Source of the DNA: Prevotella sp.
GTDB taxonomy: Bacteria; Bacteroidota; Bacteroidia; Bacteroidales; Bacteroidaceae
Assembly (NCBI GenBank): GCA_024680755.1
Contig: JAILBT010000078.1
Coordinates: 1-64,000, forward strand
DNA: 64,000 nt
Reading direction: 5' to 3'
Part shown: positions 53,971 through 64,000 of the stretch, piece by piece
Numbering within the stretch: position 1 is the first letter of the stretch
Layout: every line of letters begins with the position of its first letter
Notes under the pieces: model-generated
Database searches by the model: none
The model's input: only the letters and a program-made list of their open reading frames with translations
Told to the model about the DNA's origin: nothing
Program-made: the position numbers and the translations under genes

Positions 53971-54906
53971 ATGGCTGTCGAGACAACACGCTGGGGCGTG
54001 CTATACTGCCCCAAGTCGGGAATCTACAACATCGAGAAACACCGCCAACGGATAAAGGCGGCGCTACAGTCGGCCAAAATCAGCTTCGACTTTGTGCAGA
54101 GCGAAAACGCCGGCAGCGTGGAGCGACTGGCGCAGATGCTCATCAGCGGCGGCTACAAGACGCTGCTCATCGTCGGCGGCGACTCGGCGCTGAACGATGT
54201 GGTCAACTGCATGATGACCCTGGAAACAAGCGTGCGCAACGAGATTGCTATCGGACTGCTGCCTAACGGCGTGATGAACGACTTCGCACGCTTCTGGCAG
54301 CTCGATGCCGACGACGTGGAGGGCTGCATAAAGAAGCTGGCCCAACGACGCCTGCGCCCCATCGACCTGGGCTGCATAAGATACACCAACAAGCACGACG
54401 AACAATGCCACCGATACTTTCTCAACTGTCTGAACATCGGACTGACGGCAGACATCATGAACCTCAGACGACAGACACGACGGCTCTTCGGCTCGCGCAC
54501 ACTGTCGTTCATCTCCAGCTTCTTCGTCATGCTCTTCCACCGCATGGACTATAAGATGCGACTGCACATCAACGAAGACACCATCGACCGACGCGTCATG
54601 ACCGTATGCATAGGCTCGGGCCCAGGCTACGGACAGACGCCCAACGCCGTGCCATACAACGGTATGCTCGACGTCTCGGTGGTCTATCAGCCGCAGATGC
54701 TGCAGCTCATCGAAGGACTCTGGCTGCTCGTCAGCGGACGCTTCCTGAACCACAGGAACGTGCACCCCTTCCGCACACGACGCATTGACATCGATGAGGC
54801 CACACACGCTCTCGTCGGTATAGACGGACGGCTGATGAACACGCCGAAGGGACCGTTCAGAGTGGAGATAGAACAGGAGGTGATACAGTTCATCATACCC
54901 TCATAA
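53971..54906 (+). CDS. Second lipid-kinase-family protein (divergent)
   Basis: LLIVGGDSALNDVVNCM; GLLPNGVMNDFARFWQL; GPGYGQTPNAVPYNGMLDV. Confidence 0.75.
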   Translation: MAVETTRWGVLYCPKSGIYNIEKHRQRIKAALQSAKISFDFVQSENAGSVERLAQMLISGGYKTLLIVGGDSALNDVVNCMMTLETSVRNEIAIGLLPNGVMNDFARFWQLDADDVEGCIKKLAQRRLRPIDLGCIRYTNKHDEQCHRYFLNCLNIGLTADIMNLRRQTRRLFGSRTLSFISSFFVMLFHRMDYKMRLHINEDTIDRRVMTVCIGSGPGYGQTPNAVPYNGMLDVSVVYQPQMLQLIEGLWLLVSGRFLNHRNVHPFRTRRIDIDEATHALVGIDGRLMNTPKGPFRVEIEQEVIQFIIPS

Positions 54907-54971
54907 GGTTAAAAAGCTGAAAGACAAGCGCAAATTGGAACGACAAATTTGGCGGTTACACTTTTTTTGCA

Positions 54972-54979
54972 TAACTTTG
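54972..54979 (+). promoter_or_regulatory. -7 element TAACTTTG with TTTG at 54948-54951, upstream of bamD
   Basis: 20-nt spacing. Confidence 0.65.
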
Positions 54980-55015
54980 CGGCCGATTTCGTAAAAAAAG
55001 GACACCACCACACAC

Positions 55016-55846
55016 ATGAGACAACGCACTACCGCATACCTTGCCCTGCTCACGGCCATGCTGCTCGCGGGCTGCACCTCGGAGTATAACCGCGTATATA
55101 GGAGCACCGACTACAACTACAAATACGAATACGCCAAGCAGCTCTTCTCACAGGGCAAGTACAGCCAGGCCGGAGCGTTGCTCAGCGATGTGGTGCTGAG
55201 CCTCAAGGGCACCGAAAACGGACAGGAAAGCCTATACATGCTGGGCATGACACAATATCTCTCGCACGACTACGAGCTGGCCAGCGAAACCTTCAAGAAA
55301 TATGGCACCACATACCCGAAGGGAATGTTTGCCGAGAAAGCCTGCTTCTATGTTGGACAGTCGCTCTACGAGAGTGCACCGGAACCGCGTCTTGACCAGA
55401 CACCGACCATAGGCGCACTGAACGCCTACCAGCAGTTTATCGAGCTATACCCCAAGTCGTCCCTGCGCCCGCAGGCCACGGCCAAACTCTATGAGTTGCA
55501 GGACAAGCTGATAATAAAGGAGCTGCTGAACGCACAGCTATACTATAACCTCGGCGGATATTTCGGCAACTGCACCAACGGAGGCTCAAACCTCGAAGCA
55601 TGTATCATCACGGCACAAAACGCGCTCAAGACATACCCCTTCACCGACAAGCGGGAAGACTTTGCCCTGCTCATAATGAAGAGCAAGTACGAGCTGGCAC
55701 AGCAGAGCGTCGAGGAAAAGAAGATGGAACGCTACCGCGATGCCGAAGACGAGTGCTACGGCTTCCTGAACGAATACCCCGACTCGAAAAACACAGAGCT
55801 GGCACATAAATACATCGCACGTTGCAAGAAAGTGACGGGCGACTGA
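55016..55846 (+). CDS. bamD: Outer membrane protein assembly factor BamD
   Basis: Lipobox LLAGC; YEYAKQLFSQGKYSQAGALLSDVVLSLKGTENGQESLYML. Confidence 0.9.
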   Translation: MRQRTTAYLALLTAMLLAGCTSEYNRVYRSTDYNYKYEYAKQLFSQGKYSQAGALLSDVVLSLKGTENGQESLYMLGMTQYLSHDYELASETFKKYGTTYPKGMFAEKACFYVGQSLYESAPEPRLDQTPTIGALNAYQQFIELYPKSSLRPQATAKLYELQDKLIIKELLNAQLYYNLGGYFGNCTNGGSNLEACIITAQNALKTYPFTDKREDFALLIMKSKYELAQQSVEEKKMERYRDAEDECYGFLNEYPDSKNTELAHKYIARCKKVTGD

Positions 55847-55933
55847 AACGTAACGCAAAGTCGATTATAAACGTTGTACATACAGAAGACACAGAGGAAA
55901 CATCGTAACATAGTCAAAACAGTAAATATAATC

Positions 55934-56281
55934 ATGGATTATCGTAAGTCAAATGCACCAACCAACACCGTCACACGCAACGTGATGGACCTGTGCGACG
56001 AGACAGGCAACATCTATGAGAGCGTTGCCATCATCAGCAAACGCGCCAACCAGATCAGCGCGCAGATAAAAGACGACCTGAATAAGAAGCTGGCCGAGTT
56101 TGCCTCCTACAACGACTCCTTGGACGAGGTGTTCGAGAACCGCGAGCAGATAGAAATCTCCCGCTACTATGAGAAGCTGCCCAAGCCGTCGCTGCTCGCC
56201 ACACAGGAGTTCATCGAGGGCGGCACCTACTGGCGCGACCCGTCTAAAGACCAGCTCCAGCAAACACAGGAAGACTATTAA
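55934..56281 (+). CDS. rpoZ: Bacteroidetes-type RNA polymerase omega-like subunit
   Basis: MDYRKSNAPTNTVTRNVMDLCDETGNIYESVAIISKRANQISAQIKDDL; located after bamD and before DUF4293. Confidence 0.75.
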   Translation: MDYRKSNAPTNTVTRNVMDLCDETGNIYESVAIISKRANQISAQIKDDLNKKLAEFASYNDSLDEVFENREQIEISRYYEKLPKPSLLATQEFIEGGTYWRDPSKDQLQQTQEDY

Positions 56282-56288
56282 GCCCGCC

Positions 56289-56750
56289 ATGATACAGCGC
56301 ATACAATCTGTCTATCTGCTGGCTGCATTCATCTGCTGCATGGTCTGCCTGACAAGTCCGCTCGGCACCTTCGTCAACGAAGGTCTGGCCGAGGCTCGCA
56401 TGTACAACCTGTGGATAACACTGCAGAACGGGGCACACGACATGCTTGTGGCACCGCTCTTCTGCCTGCTCATCCTGGCAGCCACGGTGCAGATCATCAC
56501 CATCTTCCTCTTCAGGCGACGCCCCATGCAGGCACGACTCTGCTGGCTGGCCGCAGCGCCGCTGGTGCTCTGGTATCTGCTGTGGGCCGCATACAGCCTG
56601 TCAGGATGGGGCAGCGTACCGGCAGGCAGCACCTACCGGCCGGCCGCAAGCGTAGCGCTGCCCTTCGTCTCGCTCGTGCTGACAGTGTTGGCCCGTCGCG
56701 GCATCTTACGCGACGAAAGGCTGGTCAAGGAAGCCGACCGCATTCGCTAA
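56289..56750 (+). CDS. DUF4293 family membrane protein
   Basis: MIQRIQSVYLLAAFICCMV and multiple TM segments. Confidence 0.8.
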   Translation: MIQRIQSVYLLAAFICCMVCLTSPLGTFVNEGLAEARMYNLWITLQNGAHDMLVAPLFCLLILAATVQIITIFLFRRRPMQARLCWLAAAPLVLWYLLWAAYSLSGWGSVPAGSTYRPAASVALPFVSLVLTVLARRGILRDERLVKEADRIR

Positions 56751-56774
56751 CAAAAAGACAGAGCCAGAAAGACA

Positions 56775-57422
56775 GTGGAAATAAAGTTTGCACAATTCAG
56801 CCTGAGCGCACCCCGTGTTGACCTGTGCCCTAAAGACACGAAGAACGAGTTTGCCTTCATAGGCCGAAGCAACGTGGGCAAGTCGAGCCTGATAAACATG
56901 CTGACCGGCCACAAGGGGCTGGCCAAGACATCGGCCACACCGGGCAAGACACTGCTCATCAATCATTTCTTCATACGCTCCACAGGCGCCAGCGAGCAGA
57001 AACCCGACGAATGGTATCTCGTAGATCTGCCGGGCTACGGCTACGCCAAACGCTCGAAGACCGAGCGCGACCGCTTGCGCCGCATGATAGACGGCTACAT
57101 ACTGCAGCGAGAGCAGCTGGTCAACACCTTCGTGCTGGTTGACATCAGGCTTGAGCCGCAACAGATAGACCTCGACTTCATCGACTGGCTCGGCACAAGC
57201 GGCATACCCTTCAGCATCGTTTTCACCAAGGCCGACAAGCTGTCGGCCACACGCGCCAACGCCAATGTCGAAGCATACAAGCAGCGACTGCTGGAAACAT
57301 GGGAGGAGCTGCCACCGCTGTTCGTCACATCGTCGGCAAAGAAACAGGGCCGCGACGAGCTGCTCGACTACATAGCAGCCATCAACCAGCAAGAACGCTC
57401 CGTCGAGACCACAAACCCATAA
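56775..57422 (+). CDS. ysxC: Ribosome biogenesis GTP-binding protein YsxC/EngB (GTG start)
   Basis: [51 protein letters not shown]. Confidence 0.95.
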   Translation: MEIKFAQFSLSAPRVDLCPKDTKNEFAFIGRSNVGKSSLINMLTGHKGLAKTSATPGKTLLINHFFIRSTGASEQKPDEWYLVDLPGYGYAKRSKTERDRLRRMIDGYILQREQLVNTFVLVDIRLEPQQIDLDFIDWLGTSGIPFSIVFTKADKLSATRANANVEAYKQRLLETWEELPPLFVTSSAKKQGRDELLDYIAAINQQERSVETTNP

Positions 57423-57479
57423 CCGCCCCACGCGCGCCCCGGCAGACCATAAGCCAAGGGCTGCGACCTACTATCAGCG

Positions 57480-57517
57480 AAAGCCCCGGCAGTTCCATGC
57501 GGAACCACCGGGGCTTT
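57480..57517. terminator. Terminator hairpin between convergent ysxC and galK
   Basis: aaagccccgg / ccggggcttt with nested gttcc/ggaac. Confidence 0.85.
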
Positions 57518-57539
57518 ATCTTTGTTCGCGAGTCAGCCG

Positions 57540-58703
57540 TCAGGCCAGACGGCGCGAGCCGTCGCCAATGACAACATCATATACCTTGGGCTCGTGACCA
57601 TACTTGGCGTTGAATTTCTCCTTGGCCACGTTGACGAAATTCTTATACAGGTCGTTGCGCACCAGGTTGATGGTGCAGCCACCGAAGCCGCCACCCATGA
57701 TACGGCTGCCTGTCACGCCACACTCCTTGGCGATGTCGTTCAGGAAGTCGAGCTCCTCGCAGCTCACCTCGTAGTCCTTCGACAGGCCCTCGTGGGTCTT
57801 GTACATCAGCTCGCCCACCTTCTCATAGTCGCCCTCGTTCAGAGCGTCGCACACGCCCAGCACGCGGTCTTTCTCGCCCAGGACAAACTTTGCGCGCTTG
57901 TAGTCCTCTTCGCCAACCTCGGCCTTCACCTCCTCAAGCTGCTCCCAGGTGCAGTCGCGCAGGGTCTCAAACTTGCCCTCGGGGTGCTTGGCGGCTATAT
58001 GCTTCACCACGTTCTCGCAAGAGCGGCGACGGTCGTTGTAGGGCGAGCCTGACAGCTGGTGCTTCACCACAGAGTCAAGCAGCACCAGACGATAGCCGTC
58101 GGGCTTGAAGGGGAAATACTCAAACTCGCGCGAGCGGCAGTCAAGCCTCATCAGGCAGCCGGCCTTGCCGAAGACGCTGGCAAACTGGTCCATGATACCG
58201 CAGTTGACACCGCAGTAGTTGTGCTCGGTGGCCTGACCAGCCAGCACCATGTCCCATTTCGACACCTTGTTCTCGCCGAAGATGTCGTTCAGGCCGCAGG
58301 CAAAACAGCTCTCCATAGCAGCCGACGACGACATGCCGGCTCCCAGAGGCACATCGCCGGCAAAGGCGATGTTATAGCCCTTCACAGGCACACCCAGCTT
58401 CTTCATCTCGAGCGAGATGCCATAGATGTATCGGGCCCAGCTGGCCTTTGGCCCCTCGGGGTCGCTGAGCTTGAAGTCAACGCGGTCCTTCAGGTCGATG
58501 GCGTATGCCATCACGGTGTCCTCCGTGCCGTTAGGACGCATCTCGGCTATCACACCCTTGTCAACAGCTCCGGGGAACACGAAGCCACCGTTGTAGTCGG
58601 TGTGCTCGCCAATAAGGTTGATACGGCCGGGTGAAGCATAGACATTGCCTGTCTTACCGTCAAAATGCTTGACGAAACGAGACCTTACAAATTCGATATC
58701 CAT
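57540..58703 (-). CDS. galK: Galactokinase
   Basis: ASPGRINLIGEHTDYNGGFVFPGAV; GDVPLGAGMSSSAAME; SRIMGGGFGGCTINLV. Confidence 0.96.
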   Translation of the reverse strand: MDIEFVRSRFVKHFDGKTGNVYASPGRINLIGEHTDYNGGFVFPGAVDKGVIAEMRPNGTEDTVMAYAIDLKDRVDFKLSDPEGPKASWARYIYGISLEMKKLGVPVKGYNIAFAGDVPLGAGMSSSAAMESCFACGLNDIFGENKVSKWDMVLAGQATEHNYCGVNCGIMDQFASVFGKAGCLMRLDCRSREFEYFPFKPDGYRLVLLDSVVKHQLSGSPYNDRRRSCENVVKHIAAKHPEGKFETLRDCTWEQLEEVKAEVGEEDYKRAKFVLGEKDRVLGVCDALNEGDYEKVGELMYKTHEGLSKDYEVSCEELDFLNDIAKECGVTGSRIMGGGFGGCTINLVRNDLYKNFVNVAKEKFNAKYGHEPKVYDVVIGDGSRRLA

Positions 58704-58756
58704 TTTTCAAGTAAATTAATAATTGTGAATTATATGCGGTGAACGCAGTTTCTTTT

Positions 58757-59977
58757 TTATCTCAGTCCTATCTTGCTGCCGAAATTGCAGAACCAGAACA
58801 GATAGCCATAATAGACAAACATGACACACATGGCGATGATGACGCCCGTCACATCGACCACGGCACCCATGATTGGCATCAGTATGGCGGCCCCAATCAC
58901 ACCCGTGTTAATCACGCCCGAGGCTGCCTTGGTGTGGCGGCCCAGCTGCTGCAGACCCAGGTTGAACACTAGGGGCCACATCACCGAGTGGAACAGACCG
59001 GCGGCCAGCATCAGCCAGATGCCGAACATCGACGAGGCGAACAGCAGCGACAGTGCTATGCAGGCGGCCCCCAGGCAAATGCAGGCCGTAAGCAGCTTGC
59101 GCGGCTCAAACTTGGCCAGTATGCCGGCGCCCACGAAACGGCCCACCATCATGCCGCCCCAGTAGAAGGCGAGGTAGGAGGTGACGACATCGCTGTCAGT
59201 GATGCCCAGCTGTTCGAAGCGGTAGGGCAACATCGACGGAACGCCTATCTCGACACCCATGTACATGAAGATGCCCAGCGCGCCGAGCCACACATGAGGA
59301 TAGGCAAAGACACTCGACTTCTCCACTATCTTCTGGCCTGCCTCGGCGCTCTGCTTGCCCTCGTCTATCTTGGGCAGCTTCAGAAACACCAGTATGCCGC
59401 AGATGACAAGGGTGAAGATGCCAAGTCCCAGGAACGGCCCCGGCACCAGCTCGGGCGCGGGCGCCTTACCGGCAATGATGACGGTGGTGATGAAGATGGG
59501 GGCCACGGTGGTGGCTACCGAGTTGAGCGCCTGCGAGAGCGTCATGCGGAAAGCACCCTTCTCAGGCGAGCCCAGCACCATGACATACGGATTGGCCACG
59601 TTCTGCAGCATGACCACGCCCATAGCCACGAGGCACATCGACCCCAGGAAGACAGCATAGACGTTAGCAGCAGCCGAGATGGCGGCAGAGATGCCCAGCG
59701 AGTTGACCACGAAGCCTACGCCAGCCACGGCCAGACCGAGGATTAGCGTGCCCTTGTAGCCTATCTTGCTCATCAGCAGCGAGAAGGGTATTGCCAGAAG
59801 GTAAGCTCCATAGAAAGCCGAGTTGACATACTGACCCTGCTGGGCCGACAGGTCGAAAGCCTTTGAACAGAAGGCAATCATAGAGTTGTTCATCGTGGTA
59901 ATGAAACCGATGAGGAAGCACACGATAAACACCACGATCAGTGCGAACGTATAGTTCGGACGTTGTTGTTGTGACAT
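58757..59977 (-). CDS. Glucose/galactose MFS transporter
   Basis: FLIGFITTMNNSMIAFCSKAFDLSAQQGQYVNSAFYGAYLLAIPFSLLMSKIGYK; 12 TM. Confidence 0.9.
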   Translation of the reverse strand: MSQQQRPNYTFALIVVFIVCFLIGFITTMNNSMIAFCSKAFDLSAQQGQYVNSAFYGAYLLAIPFSLLMSKIGYKGTLILGLAVAGVGFVVNSLGISAAISAAANVYAVFLGSMCLVAMGVVMLQNVANPYVMVLGSPEKGAFRMTLSQALNSVATTVAPIFITTVIIAGKAPAPELVPGPFLGLGIFTLVICGILVFLKLPKIDEGKQSAEAGQKIVEKSSVFAYPHVWLGALGIFMYMGVEIGVPSMLPYRFEQLGITDSDVVTSYLAFYWGGMMVGRFVGAGILAKFEPRKLLTACICLGAACIALSLLFASSMFGIWLMLAAGLFHSVMWPLVFNLGLQQLGRHTKAASGVINTGVIGAAILMPIMGAVVDVTGVIIAMCVMFVYYGYLFWFCNFGSKIGLR

Positions 59978-60020
59978 TTGTTGTTATTGTTTTGTTTTGT
60001 TAATTTCAGTCTGAGTCACA

Positions 60021-61103
60021 TTATTTCACGCCGAAGCGGAAGATTGTCTTCTGCATATAGCGCTCGCCCGGGTTGAGCACCACCGAGGGGAAATAGGGGC
60101 GGTTGGGTGTGTCGGGGAAGTGCTGGCACTCGAAGCAGATGGCCGATCGCCGCGGGAAGGTGGCGCCGTGGTAGCCTTTGTAGCCGTCGGCCCAGTTGTC
60201 GCTATAGACCTGCACACCGGGCTCGGTGGTATATACCTCCATCGTGCGTCCGCTGACGGGCTCCTCGATGCGGGCAGCAAACGAGAGCTCGCCCTCTTCC
60301 TTCTTGTTCAGCACAAAGCAGTGGTCGTAGCCGGCCCCATTCCTTATCTGCTCGTCGTCGGCATTGATGTCACGGCCCACGGCCTTCATCGAGCGGAAGT
60401 CGAACGGTGTGCCTTCCACCTTGCGTATCTCGCCCGTAGGTATGCTCGTGTCGTCGATGGGCAGATAGAAGTCGGCATTAATCTCGCACTGCAGGTCGTC
60501 TATCGTCGGCGTGGGGTCGGCCACACCTGCCAACGCAAAGAAAGCGTGGTGGGTCAGGTTGACGATGGTCTTTTTGTTGGTCGTGGCCAGATACTCAAGT
60601 ATCAGCTCGTTCTGGTCGGTGAAGGTAAACTCTACCGTCACGTCACACTCGCCGGTGAAGCCCTCCTCGCCGTATGCGGAGGTGTAGTGCAGCGCCAGCG
60701 TGCGCGGCCCCATCTGGCGGGCATCCCACACACGGGCGTGGAAGCCGGTGGGACCGCCGTGCAGGGCGTTGGGGCCGTTGTTGATGGCCAGCTGGTAGTC
60801 CTTGCCCTTCAGCTGGAACTGACCGTGGCATATACGGTTGCCATAGCGACCTATCAGCGTCGAGAGGAACGGCTCGGGTGAGTTGATGACAGACTGAATG
60901 TTGTCGTGCCCCTGGATGACGTTGCCCACCTTGCCATACTTGTCGGGCACCATGATGGCGCAGATGGCACCGCCATAGTTGGTTATAGCCACCTCATAGC
61001 CGCTGCGGTTACGCAGGAAGTAGAGGTCGGTCTTCTTGCCGTTTATCACTGTCTGAAAGTCTTCACGCTTCAGACCGGAAAGGCTTGCTTGTGTGTTTGC
61101 CAT
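60021..61103 (-). CDS. galM: Aldose 1-epimerase
   Basis: YGGAICAIMVPDKYGKVGNVIQGHD; LIGRYGNRICHGQF; LTHHAFFALAG. Confidence 0.93.
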   Translation of the reverse strand: MANTQASLSGLKREDFQTVINGKKTDLYFLRNRSGYEVAITNYGGAICAIMVPDKYGKVGNVIQGHDNIQSVINSPEPFLSTLIGRYGNRICHGQFQLKGKDYQLAINNGPNALHGGPTGFHARVWDARQMGPRTLALHYTSAYGEEGFTGECDVTVEFTFTDQNELILEYLATTNKKTIVNLTHHAFFALAGVADPTPTIDDLQCEINADFYLPIDDTSIPTGEIRKVEGTPFDFRSMKAVGRDINADDEQIRNGAGYDHCFVLNKKEEGELSFAARIEEPVSGRTMEVYTTEPGVQVYSDNWADGYKGYHGATFPRRSAICFECQHFPDTPNRPYFPSVVLNPGERYMQKTIFRFGVK

Positions 61104-61166
61104 ATTTTTATTTATATTTTTAGGTATAGTATAATATATTCTGTGCCGGATTGGTAAAATCCCGTG

Positions 61167-61174
61167 CAAAGATA
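61167..61174 (-). promoter_or_regulatory. -7 element TATCTTTG for the galM-MFS-galK run
   Basis: caaagata on + strand upstream of galM. Confidence 0.55.
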
Positions 61175-61458
61175 CACAAAAAGTTTCTACCGCCAAACTT
61201 TTTCCTCACAATTACTAATAATTATTTCCACCATCGCGGTGCCGGCATAGAAAAAGGCCGGTCGGCTATGGTGTGGTGCCACCGGGTGAATGTAATCGGT
61301 CTGAAAGAAGCGTCTTGTAGTCTGTGTGCAGCTGCGTAGTCCAAGCGCTGACACGGTGCGTCGTCATTACTTTTCTCCATGCGGCAGAGCATGGCCCACG
61401 AGTGACAGAGAAACAGAAAAAAAAGACACGCTACTTGCTTGTATTCAAAAAAAAAGTA

Positions 61459-61466
61459 TAACTTTG
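61459..61466 (+). promoter_or_regulatory. -7 element TAACTTTG upstream of the deaminase gene
   Basis: aaagTATAACTTTGccgc. Confidence 0.5.
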
Positions 61467-61506
61467 CCGCAGTGATTATGATAGACAACATAACAACCGA
61501 CAGACA

Positions 61507-61986
61507 ATGAACATAAGCGAACAAGACAAGCAGTACATGCGCGAAGCCATCCGTCTGGCCGACGTCAGCGTCAGGACCGGAGGCGGCCCCTTTGGTGCCG
61601 TGGTTGTGAAAGATGGCAAGATAGTGAGTGGCAGTGCCAACCGCGTGACGGTGGATAACGACCCTACGGCCCACGCCGAGGTTAACGCCATCCGTGCTGC
61701 CTGCCGGCAGCTGGGCACCTTCGACCTTAGCGGCTGCACGATATACACATCGTGTGAGCCCTGCCCCATGTGTTTAGGAGCTATCTACTGGGCACACATT
61801 GACCGCATATTCTATGCCAACGACCGTAAGGATGCTGAGGAGATAGGCTTTGCCGACAACTTTATCTACGAGGAGCTGGAACGGCCCTTGGAGCAAAGGC
61901 AGAAGCCCATCGTTGCCATGCTGCGCGATGAAGCCATCCAGACCTTCAGGGCATGGCAGGAAAAAACAGACAAGACGGAATACTGA
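61507..61986 (+). CDS. Nucleoside/guanine deaminase (CDA fold)
   Basis: PTAHAEVNAIRAAC; YTSCEPCPMCLGAIYWA. Confidence 0.92.
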   Translation: MNISEQDKQYMREAIRLADVSVRTGGGPFGAVVVKDGKIVSGSANRVTVDNDPTAHAEVNAIRAACRQLGTFDLSGCTIYTSCEPCPMCLGAIYWAHIDRIFYANDRKDAEEIGFADNFIYEELERPLEQRQKPIVAMLRDEAIQTFRAWQEKTDKTEY

Positions 61987-61987
61987 C

Positions 61988-62956
61988 ATGTTCTTTCGCT
62001 CGCTGTTCATGATACACCACTCCGACCGCCGCGTGCTGCTGGTGCTGTTGCTGCTGGCCGTGGTGGTGACTGGCGTGTTGCTGTGGAACGACAACGCTCC
62101 CGTGCCATCGCAACAGGCCATGACCGGCAAGGTGACACACGACAGTCTGGCTCTGCCAGGCCACAGGCAACGCGGCAAAGGCGGCGTGACACACGCCGAC
62201 GTAGCCGGCAACCGCCCCGGGGCCGGCGCGTATGCCGATGGCTATGAGCAGCGTGAGGCCGAGACCTTCTGCTTCGACCCCAACACGGCAGACAGCGCCA
62301 CGCTGTGTCGTCTGGGACTGAGCCGGTGGCAAGTGAACGACATACTGCGCTACAGAGCCCGCGGCGGGGTCTATATGCAAGCAACGGAATTTGCCCGAGT
62401 GTATCGTCTGACCAAAGAGCAGTATGCACGCTTGGCTCCCTACATACGCATTGCCGACAGGTTTCGTCCTGCGGCCGAACTCCTGCCGGCATCGGCACAG
62501 AAACGCGCCAGCGCTCGTACAGACAGCACACTGACAGCGAAGCGACCGATGAAGCTGCGCGTGGGACAGCAGATAGCCTTAGAAAGCTGCGACACCACAC
62601 AGCTGAAGAGCGTGCCCGGCATCGGCAGCTACTGGGCGGGCCGCATAGTGGACTACCGCGAGAGGCTGGGTGGCTACTATGACCTGAGCCAGCTGGAGGA
62701 GCTGCAGGGCTTCCCCGCAGAGGCCCTGCCCTATCTGTATCTTGAGAACGGCGGCAAGGACACACGCCGCATGAACGTCAACACGCTGACGCTGAACCAG
62801 CTGCACAAGCACCCATACATCAGCTTCCGCCAGGCACGCGACATCATAGACTATCGCCGCCGACACGGACGTATCGACAATCTGGCGCAACTGGCATTGC
62901 TTCCGAGTTTCAGCCCCGATGACATCGAACGCCTAAGCCACTATGTGGAATACTAA
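61988..62956 (+). CDS. Helix-hairpin-helix (ComEA-like) membrane-anchored protein
   Basis: N-terminal TM; FDPNTADSATLCRLGLS; LKSVPGIGSYWAGRIVDYRERLGGYYDLSQLEELQG; MNVNTLTLNQLHKHPYI. Confidence 0.85.
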   Translation: MFFRSLFMIHHSDRRVLLVLLLLAVVVTGVLLWNDNAPVPSQQAMTGKVTHDSLALPGHRQRGKGGVTHADVAGNRPGAGAYADGYEQREAETFCFDPNTADSATLCRLGLSRWQVNDILRYRARGGVYMQATEFARVYRLTKEQYARLAPYIRIADRFRPAAELLPASAQKRASARTDSTLTAKRPMKLRVGQQIALESCDTTQLKSVPGIGSYWAGRIVDYRERLGGYYDLSQLEELQGFPAEALPYLYLENGGKDTRRMNVNTLTLNQLHKHPYISFRQARDIIDYRRRHGRIDNLAQLALLPSFSPDDIERLSHYVEY

Positions 62957-64000
62957 GATGTCTCAATCTCCGACAGTTCCAGCCATCGCATAGAGATTTC
63001 GTCCAGCTCGTCTTTCAGCTGCGGCAGTCTGCGGCTTTTCTCTGTCAGCTCGGCCACAGACAGCGTGCCGCTGCACAGCTGTTCCTCTATCAGCTTTTGT
63101 TCGGCCTCAAGCTGCTCAATGCGCTGCTCCAGCTCGGCCATCTCTCGCCTCTCCTTGAACGACAGACGCCGACGGGCATTTGACACAGGCCGCGCACCAT
63201 TGGCCGGCTGGTCGGCCATACGGCTCGCAGGCTGTGCGCCTGAGCGTTTTGCCGTGGCAGGTGCTGCGTCGGCGTTGGTCTTCAGCGCAAGCCACTCGCG
63301 ATACTGCGTGTAGTTGCCGGGGAAATCCTTTATGTTGCCTCCATCTGAGAACACCAGCAGGTGGTCCACCACCTTGTCCATGAAATAGCGGTCGTGGCTG
63401 ACCACGATGACACAGCCGGCAAAGTCCTGCAGATACTCTTCCAGCGTCTGCAGCGTCACGATGTCGAGGTCGTTGGTAGGCTCGTCGAGTACCAGGAAGT
63501 TGGGGTTGCGCATCAAGACCGTACACAGGTAGAGCTTGCGCCGCTCGCCGCCCGACAGCTTATAGACGTAGTTGTGCTGCTGCTCGGGCGTGAAGAGGAA
63601 ATGCTGCAGCAGCTGAGTGGCCGTGAGGTGTCGTCCGCCGCCCATGTCCACATACTCGGCTATATCCTGCACGATGTCTATCACCTTCTGCTGCTCGTTG
63701 AAACGTAGTCCTTCCTGGGCGAAATAGCCGAAACGGACGGTCTCGCCCACGTCGAAGCGTCCGCTGTCTGGCTGCACCTGCCCCATCAGCATCTTGATGA
63801 AGGTCGATTTGCCGGTGCCGTTGTTGCCCACAATGCCCATCTTCTCGTAGCGCGAGAAATTGTAGTAGAAGTCCTTCAGTATGACCTTGTCGCCAAACGA
63901 CTTTGACACATACTGGCACTCAAATATCTTTGATCCTATGTACACGTTGCGGCTCTTGAGCCTCAGCTGTCTCTCCTGCACCCGCTGTCGCGCCAGTTGT
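62953..64000 (-). CDS. ABC-F family ATP-binding protein (5' end beyond window)
   Basis: GNNGTGKSTFIKMLMGQVQPDSG; KLSGGERRKLYLCTVLMRNPNFLVLDEPTNDLDI. Confidence 0.93.
   Translation of the reverse strand, partial: QLARQRVQERQLRLKSRNVYIGSKIFECQYVSKSFGDKVILKDFYYNFSRYEKMGIVGNNGTGKSTFIKMLMGQVQPDSGRFDVGETVRFGYFAQEGLRFNEQQKVIDIVQDIAEYVDMGGGRHLTATQLLQHFLFTPEQQHNYVYKLSGGERRKLYLCTVLMRNPNFLVLDEPTNDLDIVTLQTLEEYLQDFAGCVIVVSHDRYFMDKVVDHLLVFSDGGNIKDFPGNYTQYREWLALKTNADAAPATAKRSGAQPASRMADQPANGARPVSNARRRLSFKERREMAELEQRIEQLEAEQKLIEEQLCSGTLSVAELTEKSRRLPQLKDELDEISMRWLELSEIETS

Overview
Gene-dense, fairly GC-rich chromosomal window from a Bacteroidales bacterium, probably Prevotella-like. That placement rests on recurrent TAnnTTTG -7 promoter elements, many Bacteroidetes DUF families (DUF3244, DUF4199, DUF4293, DUF4298, DUF4421, DUF4738, DUF4827, PCMD), the rpmB-rpmG-DUF4295 gene order and a serine palmitoyltransferase. 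Most of the window is housekeeping (thrC, M3 peptidase, lptD, rplS, tsaE, aroB, argD-proC, nadK, glmM, tsaD, prmA, rnz, mazG, htpX-lemA, miaA, bamD, ysxC, galK-MFS-galM). It also holds three tRNAs (Leu, Thr, Pro) and a likely SRP RNA. No phage, IS element or CRISPR array was recognised. The less ordinary content is: (1) a DUF4421 outer-membrane domain fused to a PI-PLC-like catalytic domain; (2) a two-gene ABC-like unit whose ATPase lacks recognisable Walker/signature residues; (3) 9-nt GATTACTCY arrays at two intergenic loci and once in-frame inside an ABC exporter; (4) a ~750-bp non-coding island before a DUF4827 gene, with a nested hairpin and a 22-bp-phased array; (5) a sphingolipid/lipid-kinase neighbourhood containing a WecB-like protein with substituted catalytic positions; (6) an orphan plus-strand terminator suggesting an sRNA. 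All family calls come from reading the sequence; no searches were run.
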